From: Ziziphus jujuba
Lineage: Eukaryota > Streptophyta > Magnoliopsida > Rosales > Rhamnaceae
Length of the DNA stretch: 64,000 bases
Assembly (NCBI RefSeq): GCF_031755915.1
Contig: NC_083388.1
Coordinates: forward strand, 29,793,501-29,857,500
Reading direction: 5' to 3'
Part shown: piece after piece, positions 32,610 through 43,898 of the stretch
Layout of the letters: the number at the start of each line of letters is the position of its first letter
Numbering within the stretch: position 1 is the stretch's first letter
The notes under the pieces: model-generated
What the model saw: only the letters and a program-made list of their open reading frames with translations
Told to the model about the DNA's origin: nothing
The model's database searches: none
Position numbers and translations under genes: made by a program

Positions 32610-33701
32610 ATGACAGAATCAAGAATGACGAGAGGGGAGCCACCCTTGAGGATCAATGAGGAGGAGTCCGTAGCATTCCATGGCAATGCCCGAGCTACTG
32701 GGAGCGGAGACCAAGTGGACATGAGAGCTGTTTTGGAATCAATACAGCGGGTTAGTGCTCAAGTTGAGCATGTGAATCAAAGAGTGGGAAGACTAGAAGC
32801 CTCACAAGGAATGCCAAATACAAGAAATAGGCAAGAATTCCATGGAAGACGAGGCTGAGGACGAGGAGGTCGCGAGAGACCGAGAGAGGAATTTGATGAG
32901 GAGCCATTCGGTGGAGACTTTGAGGAAGGTATGGATGAAACTTTTCCTATCCCAGATAGAGCTGGCCATGGAAGATATAGGAGGGAAGATACAGATGATG
33001 ATTTGAGAAATATCAAGGTTAGCATCCCACCTTTTATGGGTAAAAGTGATCCCGAAGCTTATTTGGAGTGGGAAGAAAAGATGGAGAAGGTTTTTGACTA
33101 CCACAACTATTCGGTAGGTAAGAAGGTGAAGTTGGCAGCAATGGAGTTTGGCCATTATGCACTCCAATGATGGACAAATGAGCAAAGTACCCGAAGGAGA
33201 GTTGGTGATGACTTGATTACAACATGGCGACAAATGAAAGGAGCCATGAGAAAGCGGTTTGTGCCATCCCATTACCATAGATTGCTGCATCAAAGGCTTC
33301 AATCTTTGTCTCAAGGAAGCAAGTCTGTGGAGGATTATTACAAAGAGATGGAGATGTTAATGATGAGGCTGAATATGAAGGAGGATAGGGAGGCAACAAC
33401 GGCAAGATTTCTTGGTGGTTTGAACCGTGACATTGCCAACCAACTTGAATTACAACAATACTTGGAATTGGAGGAGATGTTGCAAGTAGCAATTAAGCTT
33501 GAGAACCAATTCAAGAGGAGGAGTGTTAGGACACGGTTTGGAGGAGTTTCTAGTAGTGGAAGGGCAAGTTCAAGTGGCTGGAAAAACAATTCCACTTATG
33601 AAAGCAAGCTGAAGTCGAAGCTTGGTGAAAAAGCTACTAACCGGCCAAGAAGGGAACTTAAAACCGAATCTGCCCAAGCCATTAAAGGTGAGATAATCTA
33701 A
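32610..33701 (+). pseudogene. gag: gag of the 30297 Gypsy element
   Basis: It starts MTESRMTRGEPPLRINEEES at 32610. It stays in one frame to 33701 except for TGA at 32856-32858 (in the Arg/Gly region) and TGA at 33168-33170 (ALQ*WTNE, normally Trp). The capsid domain VSIPPFMGKSDPEAYLEWEEKM...KRFVPSHYHRLLHQRLQSLSQG is otherwise complete. The nucleocapsid knuckle just downstream (about 33727-33775) reads YFKCQGRGHIASQC, so its first Cys is lost. Confidence 0.9.
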
Positions 33702-33789
33702 TCCTAAACCTCAAAAATCTAGAGAAATAATTTATTTTAAGTGCCAAGGAAGAGGACACATAGCCAGCCAATGCCCAAATAGCAGAATC

Positions 33790-34419
33790 ATGGTATTAAA
33801 GGGTGACGGTGAGCTGGAATCTGCAAGTGAAGAAAGTGAAGTTGAAACCGAGCAAGAGGAGGATTGCAATGAAGATGAAGCCCAACCTTATGATACATCT
33901 AATGCCGAGTTGAGCTTGGTTTCAAGGAGAGTACTTGCTGTCTACAAAGATGAAGAGCAAATACAAAGAGAAAACATCTTCCACACTAGCTACGAAATAC
34001 AAGGTAAAATTTGTAGCTTGATTATAGATAGTGGGAGTTGTACCAATGTGATAAGTAACCTTGTAGTTGATAAATTAGGCTTGAAAATAATTAAACATCC
34101 AGAACCCTATAGGTTGCAATGGTTAAATGATAGTGGTGAGATGAGGGTAAATAAACAAGCCAAAGTAAAATTTAGCATAGGTAGATATAAGGATGTAGTC
34201 TTATGTGATATTGTTCCCATGATTGCTGGACATATACTACTAGGTAGACCATAGCAATTTGATAAAGATGCTACTCATTTTGGTCGAGAAAATAGTATTG
34301 TTTTCAAGTTTAAAGGGAAGAAGGTCAAGCTGGAACCATTATCTTCTAAAGAGGTTTACAAAGACCAATTACAAATGTAACAAAGGAGAGAAGCTAAAAA
34401 GCTTAAGGAAAAAGTAAGT
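33790..34419 (+). pseudogene. pol: Aspartic protease and linker of the 30297 element
   Basis: An acidic lead is followed by IFHTSYEIQGKICSLIIDSGSCTNVISNLVVDKLGL with the catalytic DSG, then MIAGHILLGRP. A TAG at 34252-34254 replaces the usual Trp of GRPW. A TAA at 34378-34380 replaces a Gln. The frame continues unchanged into the RT linker. Confidence 0.9.
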
Positions 34420-35571
34420 ATGGCACCAACGGCTTCACTAACCTTTCAAGAAGGTAAGAATGAGGTTGCTGATCAAGGTAAGGTTTCTAAGGCTCATATT
34501 GAGTGGAAAGATCAAGGAAAAGCCAAAAGAGAGGGGAAAGAAAGTGGCAAACCCGAGAGCTTGGAGAAGGAAGGAGAATCCGAAGGTTTGCGCCAATCCA
34601 AGGGAAAAAGAGAAAAAGAAAGAAAAGAAAGGTTAAGTAGCAATTTTTATTTGAGTTTAGGGGATATTAATAAGCTTATTGAGTGCAAGAAACCTTTGCT
34701 GTTCATGATTTATAAAGAAAATTATTTTAATGATCAAACTAACTTTGAAGAACTTGAATTGCCAAGTTCAATGATTTCTCTTTTGAAGGAATTTGGAGAT
34801 GTCTTCCCAAATGAAATTCCAAGTGGACTATCACCTATTAGAGGGATAGAACATCAAATTGACTTTGTTCCAGGAGCTGCCATACCGAATAGACCAGCTT
34901 ATAGGAGCAATCCCGAAGAAACAAAGGAGCAGCAAAAACAGGTAAGTGATTTGCTTGATAAAGGATATATTCGTGAGACTTTAAGTTCATGTGTTGTTCC
35001 TGTTTTATTGGTACCTAAAAAGGATGGTTCTTAGAGAATGTGTGTTGATTGTAGGGCTATAAATAACATTACCATCAAATATAGGCATCCCATTCCTAGA
35101 TTAGATGATATGCTTGATGAGTTGCATGGTGCTTGCATGTTTACAAAAATTGATCCTAGGAGTGGTTATCATCAAATTAGGATGAAAGAAGGTGATGAAT
35201 GGAAAACCGCATTCAAAACTAAATATGGGCTATATGAATGGTTGGTTATGCCTTTTGGATTATCCAATGCACCTAGTACTTTTATGAGGCTTATGAATCA
35301 TGTAATACGTCCATTTATTGGTAAATTTGTGGTTGTTTATTTTGATGACATTCTAATATATAGCCGAAACTTGGATGACCATGTGGATCAACTTAGGCAA
35401 GTTTTGCAAGTTCTTAGAAAGGAAAGATTGTTTGCTAACATTAAAAAATGTGAATTTTGCAAAGAAGAGCTTGTGTTTCTAGGTTTTGTAGTAAGTGCTG
35501 CAGGAATCAAAGTTGACCAAGCTAAGGTGAAAGCAATTCAAGAGTGGCCGGTTCCTACTTCTATCACCTAA
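34420..35571 (+). pseudogene. pol: Reverse transcriptase of the 30297 element
   Basis: It enters RT with LSPIRGIEHQIDFVPGAAIP and VSDLLDKGYIRETLSSCVVPVLLVPKKDGS. A TAG at 35032-35034 sits where Trp is expected (GSWRMCVD). RT then continues [38 protein letters not shown] (catalytic Asp), [23 protein letters not shown] (FDD) and [22 protein letters not shown]. It ends at a TAA at 35569-35571 that replaces a Gln. Palm catalytic residues are all present. Confidence 0.94.
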
Positions 35572-36060
35572 GTAAGGAGCTTTCATGGCTTGGCAAGCTT
35601 TTATAGAAGATTTGTCAAGGATTTTAGTACCATAGCAGCACCATTGAATGAAGTTGTCAAGAAGAATGTCGGCTTCAAATGGGGGAAAGTACAAGAAAAA
35701 TCTTTTAATTTGTTGAAAGAAAAATTGTGTAATGCACCTTTGTTAGTTTTGCCAAATTTTTCTAAGACTTTTGAAATTGAGTGTGATGCTTCGGGTGTAG
35801 GTATTGGAGCTATCTTAATGCAAGAAGGAAGACCCATAGCCTACTTTAGTGAAAAATTAAATGGAGCTGCCCTAAACTACCCGACTTATGATATGGAGAT
35901 GTATGCTTTGGTGAGGGCTTTGGAGACGTGGCAGCATTATCTCATGCCAAAGGAGTTTGTGATTCATACGGATCATGAGTCTTTGAAGCATATCAAGGGT
36001 CAAGGAAAGCTCAACCGAAGGCATGCCAAGTGGATTGAATTTACTAAAACCTTTCCCTAA
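35572..36060 (+). pseudogene. pol: RNase H of the 30297 element
   Basis: The connection [22 protein letters not shown] is followed by [30 protein letters not shown] (first catalytic Asp), [23 protein letters not shown] (Glu) and [13 protein letters not shown] (Asp). A TAA at 36058-36060 replaces the Tyr of the usual FPYVIRY. Unlike the 7850-15771 copy, the catalytic core is intact. Confidence 0.92.
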
Positions 36061-37446
36061 GTGATTCGCTACAAAAAAGGTAAAGAAAATGTGGTTGCCG
36101 ATGCATTATCCCGAAGGTATGTACTCTTTTCTACCTTAGATGCTAGATTGCTTGGATTTGAACAATTGAAAGAACTTTATGAGCATGATAATGACTTTGG
36201 AGAAATTTTTAAAACCTCTTTGAAACATGGATTTAATAAATTCTACATATTTGAGGGATATTTGTTTAAGGAAAACAAACTTTGTGTGCCTAATTGTAGT
36301 ATTAGGGAATTGTTGGTTCGGGAAGGACATGGGGGTGGTTTAATGGGTCATTTTGGTGTTTTAAAAACTTTATTTTTGCTGCAAGAACATTTTTATTGGC
36401 CTAACATGAGGAGAGATGTTGAGAGAATTTGTGAAAGATGTTTAAAGTGCCGAAAAACAAAATCAATATTGAAGCCGCATGGATTGTATAAGCCTTTGCC
36501 GATTCCCACCTATTCTTGTGTAGATTTCTCTATGGATTTTATTCTTGGGTTGCCTTGGTCAAGGACAGGTAAGGATTCAATTTTTGTTGTAGTAGATAGG
36601 TTTTCTAAGATGACACATTTTATTGCATGTAACAAAACTGATGATGCATCCAATATTGCTAATTTATTTTTCAAGGAAATTGTGAGATTGCATGGAATGC
36701 CAAGAACTATTGTTTCGGATAGGGATGCTAAGTTCTTAAGCTATTTTTGGAAAACTTTGTGGGCTAAATTAGGTACTATGCTATTATTTTCAACTAGTTG
36801 TCATCCACAAACTAATGGACAAACTGAAGTAGTAAATAGAACCTTGTCTGCATTGTTGAGAGCATTAATTAGTAGAAATTTAAGAACTTGGGAAGAATGT
36901 TTGCTACATGTTGAATTTGCATATAATAGGTCATTACATTCAGCAAGTAAATTTACTCCATTTGAAATTGTTTATGGTTTTAATCCTTTGACTCCATTAG
37001 ATTTAACACCTTTACCTATAAGTGAGCGTGCTAATCTAGATGGAAAACAAAAAGCTGAATTTGTAAAGCAGATTCATGAGAAGACACGAGCAAATATTGA
37101 GAGGAGGACCGAGCAATATGCAAATGTAGCTAATCAAGGCTAAAAATCAATGGTGTTTGAACTTGGAGATTGGGTGTGGCTGCATTTAAGGAAAGAAAGG
37201 TTTCTTGAACAAAGGAAGTCAAAACTAATGCCGAGGGGCGATGGACCTTTTCAAGTTTTGGAAAGGATAAACGACAGTGCCTACAAACTTGATTTACCGG
37301 GTGAGTATAGTGTTAGTGCCACCTTTAATGTTGTTGATTTATCATCTTTTGCTACAGGTGATGACTTTGATTTGAGGACAAATCCTTTTCAAGAGGAGGG
37401 GAATGATGCAAACCCACCCGAGCTCGCACCACCGACAACTCGCTAG
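36061..37446 (+). pseudogene. pol: Integrase of the 30297 element, GPF module, no chromodomain seen
   Basis: [19 protein letters not shown] ends the RNase H region. The zinc finger reads [13 protein letters not shown]...[12 protein letters not shown]. The core reads [30 protein letters not shown] and [15 protein letters not shown], giving D, D and E. A TAA at 37141-37143 splits off the tail, which has [24 protein letters not shown] and [19 protein letters not shown]. The frame crosses the polypurine tract (37391-37403) into the LTR and stops at TAG 37444-37446 (normally Trp). Past it the same frame still reads GPITRAQAKRFKDN. Confidence 0.93.
37391..37403 (+). other. Polypurine tract
   Basis: AAGAGGAGGGGAA lies immediately before the 3' LTR and would prime plus-strand synthesis. 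The same tract precedes the LTRs at 5249, 23290, 38850 and, on the minus strand, 8861 and 50375. Confidence 0.88.
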
Positions 37447-38520
37447 GGTACTGATCCGATACAGATGAAGACTGGACCAATCACTAGGGCTCAAGCTAAG
37501 AGGTTTAAGGATAACGTTGCTGCCTTTATCCAGAAATTAATTCATTCTCAAAAGGGCTTGTCCATACCTGAAGATAAAAGACCTATTTTAAGTATTTAAG
37601 TGGTGGAGGCTGATACATCGGATATTTTATATCGGACACCCATGTCTCGGACATCTGATCTCGGACTTCGGATATCGAAGCCTTGCCTTGTACATCTGAT
37701 CTCGGACGAGTCTTGCCTCGGACATCTGATCTCGGACTTCGGACATCGGATGTAACTTAGCTCGGCCAGACATAACTTAGCTCGGACAGACATCCGTTAG
37801 CTCGGCCAGACACAACTTAGTTTGAACAGACATCAGTTAGCTCGGCCAAACACAAGTTAGCTCGGTCAGACATCAGTTAGCTCGAATAGGCCATAAGTTA
37901 GCTCGGACATCAGGCAGATATAAGTTAGCTCGGTTGGAGACATAATTCCGCCTAGATGCCAAAGTTAACTCGTTACTTAATTTGCGGTTGACTTTCTTTC
38001 TTTTTGGGTTTTTATTTATTTATGTTCTGGAAAAATAACTTTAGGAAGGCTTTTATTTTATTCTTTCCATTGTAAATTAATTAATTTCTAATTTAATATA
38101 AAGAAATTAATTAATCAAACTTGGATTAGGAAAGGAAGTATAGTTTTGGCCAACTAGGTTTCTTTATGTGTGTGGCCGGTTTTACCTAGGGTTTTTAAGG
38201 GTTTATTTTGTTTCTTTCAAAGCCTATTGAAAGGTTTATTTTTCAATAAGAATACAACTTTGATTTGATTAAGAAAATACTTGTGAGATTAATTATCTCT
38301 TTGTTCTTTGAGAACAACTAAAACAGCATTAGAGAATTGGTTGTTTTAGCTTGACTTATCAATAGGTTTTCCATCCCCTATTGTGGCGTCCAGATTATAC
38401 CAAGGTTTCTAACCACAGGTTGGTTAGGGGTTGAGGTCCATTCCATTAGAACTTGAACTTAATTGAGATCCGGGCTAATATAATACGAGTTTAGGAGCTA
38501 GTCATCCTAGGTACGTATCA
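37404..38520 (+). repeat. 3' LTR of the 30297-38520 Gypsy element
   Basis: It begins TGATGCAAACCCACC and ends GTACGTATCA. It carries the 20-bp minisatellite at about 37748-37945. Confidence 0.9.
37748..37945 (+). repeat. 20-bp minisatellite inside Gypsy LTR
   Basis: About nine degenerate units of 'taacttagctcggccagaca', aligned with the array in the partner LTR. Confidence 0.82.
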
Positions 38521-38834
38521 TGAAATGGTTCCAAATCTTTATGGATTCAATACATATGTCCAATAGGATATGGAATCAAGTCAAGGCAGCTTCAAAGGCA
38601 TTCAGAAAGGGGTTGTACGGACAGCTTCAAATTTGGCCTGTTTTTTACTGTATTTTCTGTTGGCTTTATTGTATTTTGCTGAGTTGGCTTTTTCTTCCTC
38701 TGCCAGGCATGGGAAACGTGTGGGACTTCATAATCAGATTATTTGGCATCCTACAAAGCATATTAAAGCTGATTTTGAGTTCAAAGTGGTCAAAGATTGG
38801 TCAAAGTCAACTTAGTAAAAAAGCTAGCATTAGT
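38521..38834 (+). repeat. Internal LTR fragment of the 18124-type
   Basis: It starts 'tgaaatggttccaaatcttt' and follows the block at 18380-18690 and 23547-23860 up to 'aagctagcattag'. It starts in mid-LTR directly after the LTR end at 38520 and stops before a polypurine tract, so it is a broken remnant of another copy. Confidence 0.8.
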
Positions 38835-38849
38835 CGAAGAGGAGGGGAA

Positions 38850-39893
38850 TGATGTGACTCTGCCCGTGCCCACACATCCATCCATGTCTCGGAGGACATC
38901 CATACCTTGGAGGGTAACTATACCTTGAATACCTCGGAGGGCATCCATACGTCAGAGGACATCCACACCTCGGGAAGCATTTTACCTCGGACAACATCAA
39001 TCCATCCATGTCTCGGACAACACTAGTGTCATCCATGTCTCAAACAACACCAGTTCCTTTGGACATCAACAGCATATTCATACCTCGGACAACATTCCAC
39101 CTCGGCTATCAACTATCTCGGACATCTCACTTTTGCCCAACTATTTCGGACATCTTACTCTTGTCCAACTATCTTGGACATCTAACTCTTGGACAACATC
39201 AGCTATCTCGGCCAGTTGACACTATATAGTTCAGACACAAGCTAACTCGGATGAAAGGCATGTTCGAACACAAGCTAACTTGGATGGAAGACAAGCTCGG
39301 TCATGACTTAGCTCGGTTGAAGACATAATTCAGCCTAGATGTCAAAGTCAACTCCTTACCTAATTTGCGATTGACTTTGTTTTTTTTTTAGGTTTTTATT
39401 TATTTATTTCCTGGACAAATAAGTTTAGGAAAGTTTTATTTTATTATTTTGTTTGTAAATTAATTAATTCCTATTTGAAAATAAGGGAATTAATTAATTA
39501 GATTAGGAAAAGGAAAGATTCGGTCAAGCTAGAACTCTTCATTGTGTGGCCGATTTTTCCTAGGGTTTTTAGTGTTTATTTTGTTTCTTCCAAAGCCTAT
39601 TTAAAGGCTTATTTTTCAATAAGAATACAACTTTGATTTGATTGAGAAAATACTTGTGAGATTAATTGTCTCTTTGTTCTTTTAGAACACCTAAAACACC
39701 ATTAGAGAATTGGTTGTTTTAGCTTGACTTATCAATAGGTTTTCCATCCCCTATTATGGCGTCTACATTATACCAAGGTTTCTAACCACAGGTTGGTTAG
39801 GGGTTGAGGTCAATTCCATTAGAACTTGAACTTAATTAAGATCCGGGCTAATATAATACGAGTTTAGGAGCAGGTTGTCCTAGGTTCGTATCA
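38850..39893 (+). repeat. Gypsy LTR, third sequence type, abutting atpA
   Basis: It is preceded by GAAGAGGAGGGGAA, begins TGATGTGACTCTGCCC and ends TTCGTATCA at 39893. Its first 450 bases are a degenerate repeat field of 'acctcggacaacatc' type, distinct from the 20-bp unit. The 3' half is the conserved LTR part. It has the position of a 3' LTR but the interior is gone, and it joins plastid atpA with no visible target duplicate. Confidence 0.84.
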
Positions 39894-41259
39894 TTAGTAG
39901 AATTTGAAAAAGGTACGATAGGCATTACTCTAAATTTGGAATCAAATAATGTCGGTGCTGTATTAATGGGTGATGGTTGGGTGATATAAGAGGGAAGTTC
40001 TGTAAAAGCAACAAGAAGAATTGCTTAGATCCTGATAAGTGAGGCTTTTTTGGGTCATGTTATAAATGCTCTGGGTATACCTATTGATGGTGGAGCTGAA
40101 ATTTCAGCTTCTGAATCCCGGTTAATTGAATCTCCCACCCTAGGTATTATTTCGAGACATTCGGTATACGAGCCTCTTCAAACAGGACTTATTACTATTG
40201 ATTCAATGATTCCTGTAGGACGTGCTTAGCGAGAATTAGTTATTGAGGACAGGCAAACCAGTAAAACAGCAATAGCCACAAATAGGATTCTCAATGAACA
40301 AGGGAAAATGTTAAATGCTTTTATATGGCTATTGGTTAAAAAGCATCTTTTGTCCCTCAGGTGGTGACTACTTTATAGGAAAGGGGAGTAATGGATTATA
40401 CTATTGTGGTAATTGCAACAACCGATTCTCTAGCTACATTACAATACCTCGCTCCTTATACAGGAGCTACTTTGGTTGAATATTTTATCTACCATGAACA
40501 ACACACTTCAATTATTCATGATGATCTCTCAAAACAAGCACAGGCTTATTGCCAAATGTCTCTTTTATTAAACAGACTGTTGGCCGAGAAGCTTACCCAG
40601 GAGATATTTTTTATTTGCAATCACTCCTTTTGGAAAGAGCCGCTAAATCAAGTTCTCATTTAGGTGAAGGAAGTATGATTGCTTTACCAATAGTTGAGAC
40701 TCAATCGGGAGATGTTTCAGCTTATATTCCTACTAATCTAATTTCCATTACAAATGGACAAATATTCTTATCCATCGATCTATTCAATGTCAGAATCAGA
40801 CTTGCTATTAATGTGGGTATTTCTATATTCAAATTAGGGTTCGCAGCTCAAATTAAAGCCATGAAACAAGTAGTTGGCAAGTCAAAATTGGAATTGGCAC
40901 AATTCGCAGAATTAGAAGCCTTCGCACAATTCACTTCTGATCTCGGTAAAGCTACTCAGAATCAATTGGCAAGAGGTCAACAATTACGTGACTTACTCAA
41001 ACAATCTCAATCAGCCCCTCCTGCGGTGGAAGAACAGATAATGATTATTTATATTGGAACCAATGGTTATCTTGATTCATTAGAAAATAGCCAAGTAAGG
41101 AAATTTCTCGTTGAGTTACGTACTTACTTAAAAATGAATAAACCTCAGTTCCATGAAATCATAGCTTCTACGAAGATAATTACCAAGGAAGCAGAAGCCT
41201 TTTTGAAAGAAGCTATTCAGGAACAGCTAGAACGTTTTCTACTTCAGAAGCTAGTATAA
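39894..41259 (+). pseudogene. atpA: atpA (plastid ATP synthase alpha subunit), nuclear copy, 5' truncated
   Basis: The fragment starts at [19 protein letters not shown], about residue 75 of AtpA, right at the LTR boundary. The nucleotide-binding P-loop region reads DRQTSKTA (normally GDRQTGKTA), with a stop shortly before it. Stops and frameshifts are frequent up to 40550. From 40549 the frame stays open to the natural end ([19 protein letters not shown]...[17 protein letters not shown]...[19 protein letters not shown]). AtpA is a catalytic-head subunit of the thylakoid ATP synthase. It begins a contiguous plastid large-single-copy stretch reaching rps16. Confidence 0.94.
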
Positions 41260-41688
41260 AGAAAAGAAATTGATCACTTTTGATTTTTATCAATCTTAAT
41301 TCAATATTAACTAAATTTTAATTTAATACTAATTTTAATAATAATAATTAAATTATATAATTATTTAAAATATTTTAAAATATTAAATTATTTTAAAATA
41401 ACGTATAAAAAATTATAAAATATATATATTTTTTTTTGTTTTTTGTAATAATTATTTTCTATAATAATATAGAAATAATAATATATTACATTTCGATATT
41501 AAATACATAATAATTATATACACATATTAACATACATTAAATATATAATATATATTAAATATATGGAAATATTATATAAACTAGATTATACTTATATTAC
41601 AAGTACTAAGTGCATAAGAGCGCCTTTTATTCAAATTATTCAAAAGATCTTTCTTGACATGGAAATCTAAAAATATATGGAAATAAAT
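41260..41688. other. Plastid atpA to trnR spacer (NUPT), very AT-rich
   Basis: Short tandem TA-rich and palindromic stretches such as 'taattatttaaaatatttta'; no frame and no gene. Confidence 0.7.
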
Positions 41689-41760
41689 TGCATCCAATAG
41701 GATTTGAACCTATACCAAAGGTTTAGAAGACTTCTGGCTTATCCATTAGACAATGGACGC
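41689..41760 (-). pseudogene. trnR-UCU: trnR-UCU (plastid tRNA-Arg, nuclear copy)
   Basis: On the minus strand the 72 bases start GCGTCCATTGTCTAATGGAT, have anticodon TCT in GTCTTCTAAACC, and a T-arm AGGTTCAAATCC. A few bases in the anticodon stem and acceptor end differ from the recalled plastid gene. Position and strand relative to atpA and trnG are native. Confidence 0.87.
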
Positions 41761-42062
41761 TTTGCATTTCAATTTTTTTATATTAATTTTCTTTTCACAT
41801 TTATTATTTAGATGGAACGAATATGTGGACGAATTCCAGGAATTGCGTATTCAACTATGCCTTATATTAATTATATTCATTTTTTAATTATACACGTTTT
41901 GTTTATATTTCTATAAAACATATTTATTAGAAATTTGATATTTTAATAAATATCAAAATATATAAATATATGTTAGATATAAATATCTATTAGATATATG
42001 GATTTATAGGTTTTGACTATAAAAAAGAAATATTGAATAGAGATAAGAGAAAGTTAGCATAA
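41761..42062. other. Plastid trnR to trnG spacer (NUPT)
   Basis: AT-rich spacer with no gene. Confidence 0.65.
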
Positions 42063-42833
42063 GCGGGTAGCGGGAATCAAACCCGCATCGTCAGCTTGGA
42101 AGGCTAGGGGTTATAGTCGACGTTGATTCATCATTGTTAACGTCTCTAATTCAAAAGTGAACATGAAACTTTGGTTTCATTCAGCTCCTTTATGGAAGAT
42201 AAGTATATTTCCAGATATCAATGAAATTAAAAAAAATTCGACCCATAACATCTTTGTTAACTTTTTGGTCTGAATGCATTCAAAATGGCCTACTGTCAAG
42301 ACAATCCTTGTAGAAAAGAGGGGATTATAACAATCTTTCTAGTTACTTCGTTCTCTATTTCTATTTGAAAGAATCATTAGGAAAATGATTTTGTTTCCAC
42401 CGAGGTAAACAATTTGTCAATGTCTCTAGTAAACCAAAGTCATTGTTTAATTAGCTATTTTGTTTCAATTTTCCCTATACAAAAAAGAAAATTTAAAGAT
42501 TTAGTTACGATTACGATTAGAAATACACTTTCTATCTTTATCCATGGATCAATTACTCATACTCATTCAATTGGAAATATTTATTGATCCAATTAAAAAA
42601 AAATATTATGTTTAGTAATTTCATTATCCATTTTTCAATTTCTAATTGACTCTTGGATACATATCATGAGAATGTGTATTCTTCCTCAAAATTTTCAATG
42701 AAAGGTAAATGATTTCATCCTTTTAAGAAATAAAGTTTTTGCTCGGAATGGAATATTAATCAAACTGAGAGACCCCTAAACTATTTGGAGGTTAATAGAA
42801 TGAATCGCACTTTTACCACTAAACTATACCCGC
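42063..42833 (-). pseudogene. trnG-UCC: trnG-UCC split gene with group II intron (plastid, nuclear copy)
   Basis: Exon 1 (23 nt) is at 42811-42833, minus, GCGGGTATAGTTTAGTGGTA onward. The intron starts GTGCGA, the group II signature. Exon 2 is at about 42063-42111, with CTTCCAAGCTGACGATGCGG and the acceptor end CTACCCGC. The intron is about 700 bp, as in land-plant plastids. Because splicing needs plastid factors, the copy is inert in the nucleus. Confidence 0.85.
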
Positions 42834-43863
42834 TCCAATCCAATTATTGTATATAAGTTGACTTTTTGTCAAACAAGAAACTCGAGCGTAATAAAAAGAT
42901 AGGATCAGAAAAAAATGCATTGTGCACTAATCCATAGTTCCGTTTTTCATTATATACATATTTTAATTTATTTTTTATTTCAGTAAAATATTAGTAAACA
43001 AAAAAAAAACAAAATAGACAGAAGATAAGAAATCTTGCTTTGATTCTATATAAAAATAGGTCTTTTTATGACTTTTGTTGTTTCAATAATAAGCCTTTTT
43101 GTTTTGGTTTCAAATTAATTGTTTTCAAATCAAATAAATCATTTTATCTTATTACGATTGAACAAAACAAAAGAGGCTGGACCTGGCTAGGTACTAACTA
43201 GGCCAAGCCATGGAAATAAAAGGCCCTTTCAGACGAACTCAAAGAGGTTTTTCTCATTATTTTAATTTTTTCTTTTTTTCTATTTCTTTTATCTATTTAT
43301 ATATTATTTTTTCAATTTATATATTATATAAAAGGCATAATATATATATTAAACATATATTAATTATATAAATCTATTCAAAAAATCTAAAAAATCTATG
43401 TTAAACATATTAACAAACATATTAATAATAATATATTACATTTCTATATTCATTTATATTGGATTTTTTATGTTTATTTCATTTATATTGGATTTATATA
43501 GTGGACTATTGTAGATTGTGTAGATTGGATTGTTGATATCTCTTTCAAGTCTTTTCTTTATACATATATGTTATATGATTATAGAATTATATATAACATA
43601 TACGTATACGTTTTATATACATTTTATATAATCTAATTATATAATATAAATACTTTTATTTTATCTTAATGGTCTAAATGGAATTTGATTTTATATCATT
43701 ATCATTCCGTATCCACTATATAAACTATTGTATATATATATTATATATAATAAAATAATAAAAAATATAAAAAACACTAAAAAAAAAAAGAAAAAAAAAA
43801 GAAGAAGGGCTTTTTCATGCCTTATTTTTTACGTAACATAGTAATTACCTCCTTTCAACTGAG
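42834..43863. other. Plastid trnG to trnS spacer (NUPT)
   Basis: About 1 kb of AT-rich spacer with many short TA repeats (43260-43770) and an A tract at 43780-43800. No frame or RNA gene is seen. Confidence 0.7.
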
Positions 43864-43898
43864 GGAGAGATGGCTGAGTGACGAAAGCGTCGGATTGC
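43864..43898 (+). pseudogene. trnS-GCU: trnS-GCU 5' half remnant
   Basis: GGAGAGATGGCTGAGTG and then GCGTCGGATTGC are the acceptor strand, D arm and anticodon stem start of plastid trnS-GCU. After GGATTGC the similarity stops; variable arm, T arm and 3' acceptor are missing. psbI, expected next, is also missing. Confidence 0.78.

Larger units (their letters stand above)
30297..38520 (+). mobile_element. Nearly complete Ty3/Gypsy element (8.2 kb), disabled by stops
   Basis: LTRs at 30297-31419 (1123 bp) and 37404-38520 (1117 bp) enclose a primer site, leader, gag, protease, RT, RNase H and integrase in Ty3/Gypsy order. Protease to integrase lies in one frame, broken only by single stop codons. 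No target duplication is seen (GGAGG on the left, TGAAA on the right), so at least one flank has been rearranged. By eye the LTRs differ by roughly 5-6% in their first 150 bases, older than the element at 18124. Confidence 0.92.

Noticed and set aside
41400..43800. Possible hairpin or ncRNA genes in AT-rich palindromes
   Set aside because: Plastid spacers are AT-rich and palindromic by nature. No conserved RNA signature was seen apart from trnR, trnG and the trnS remnant.
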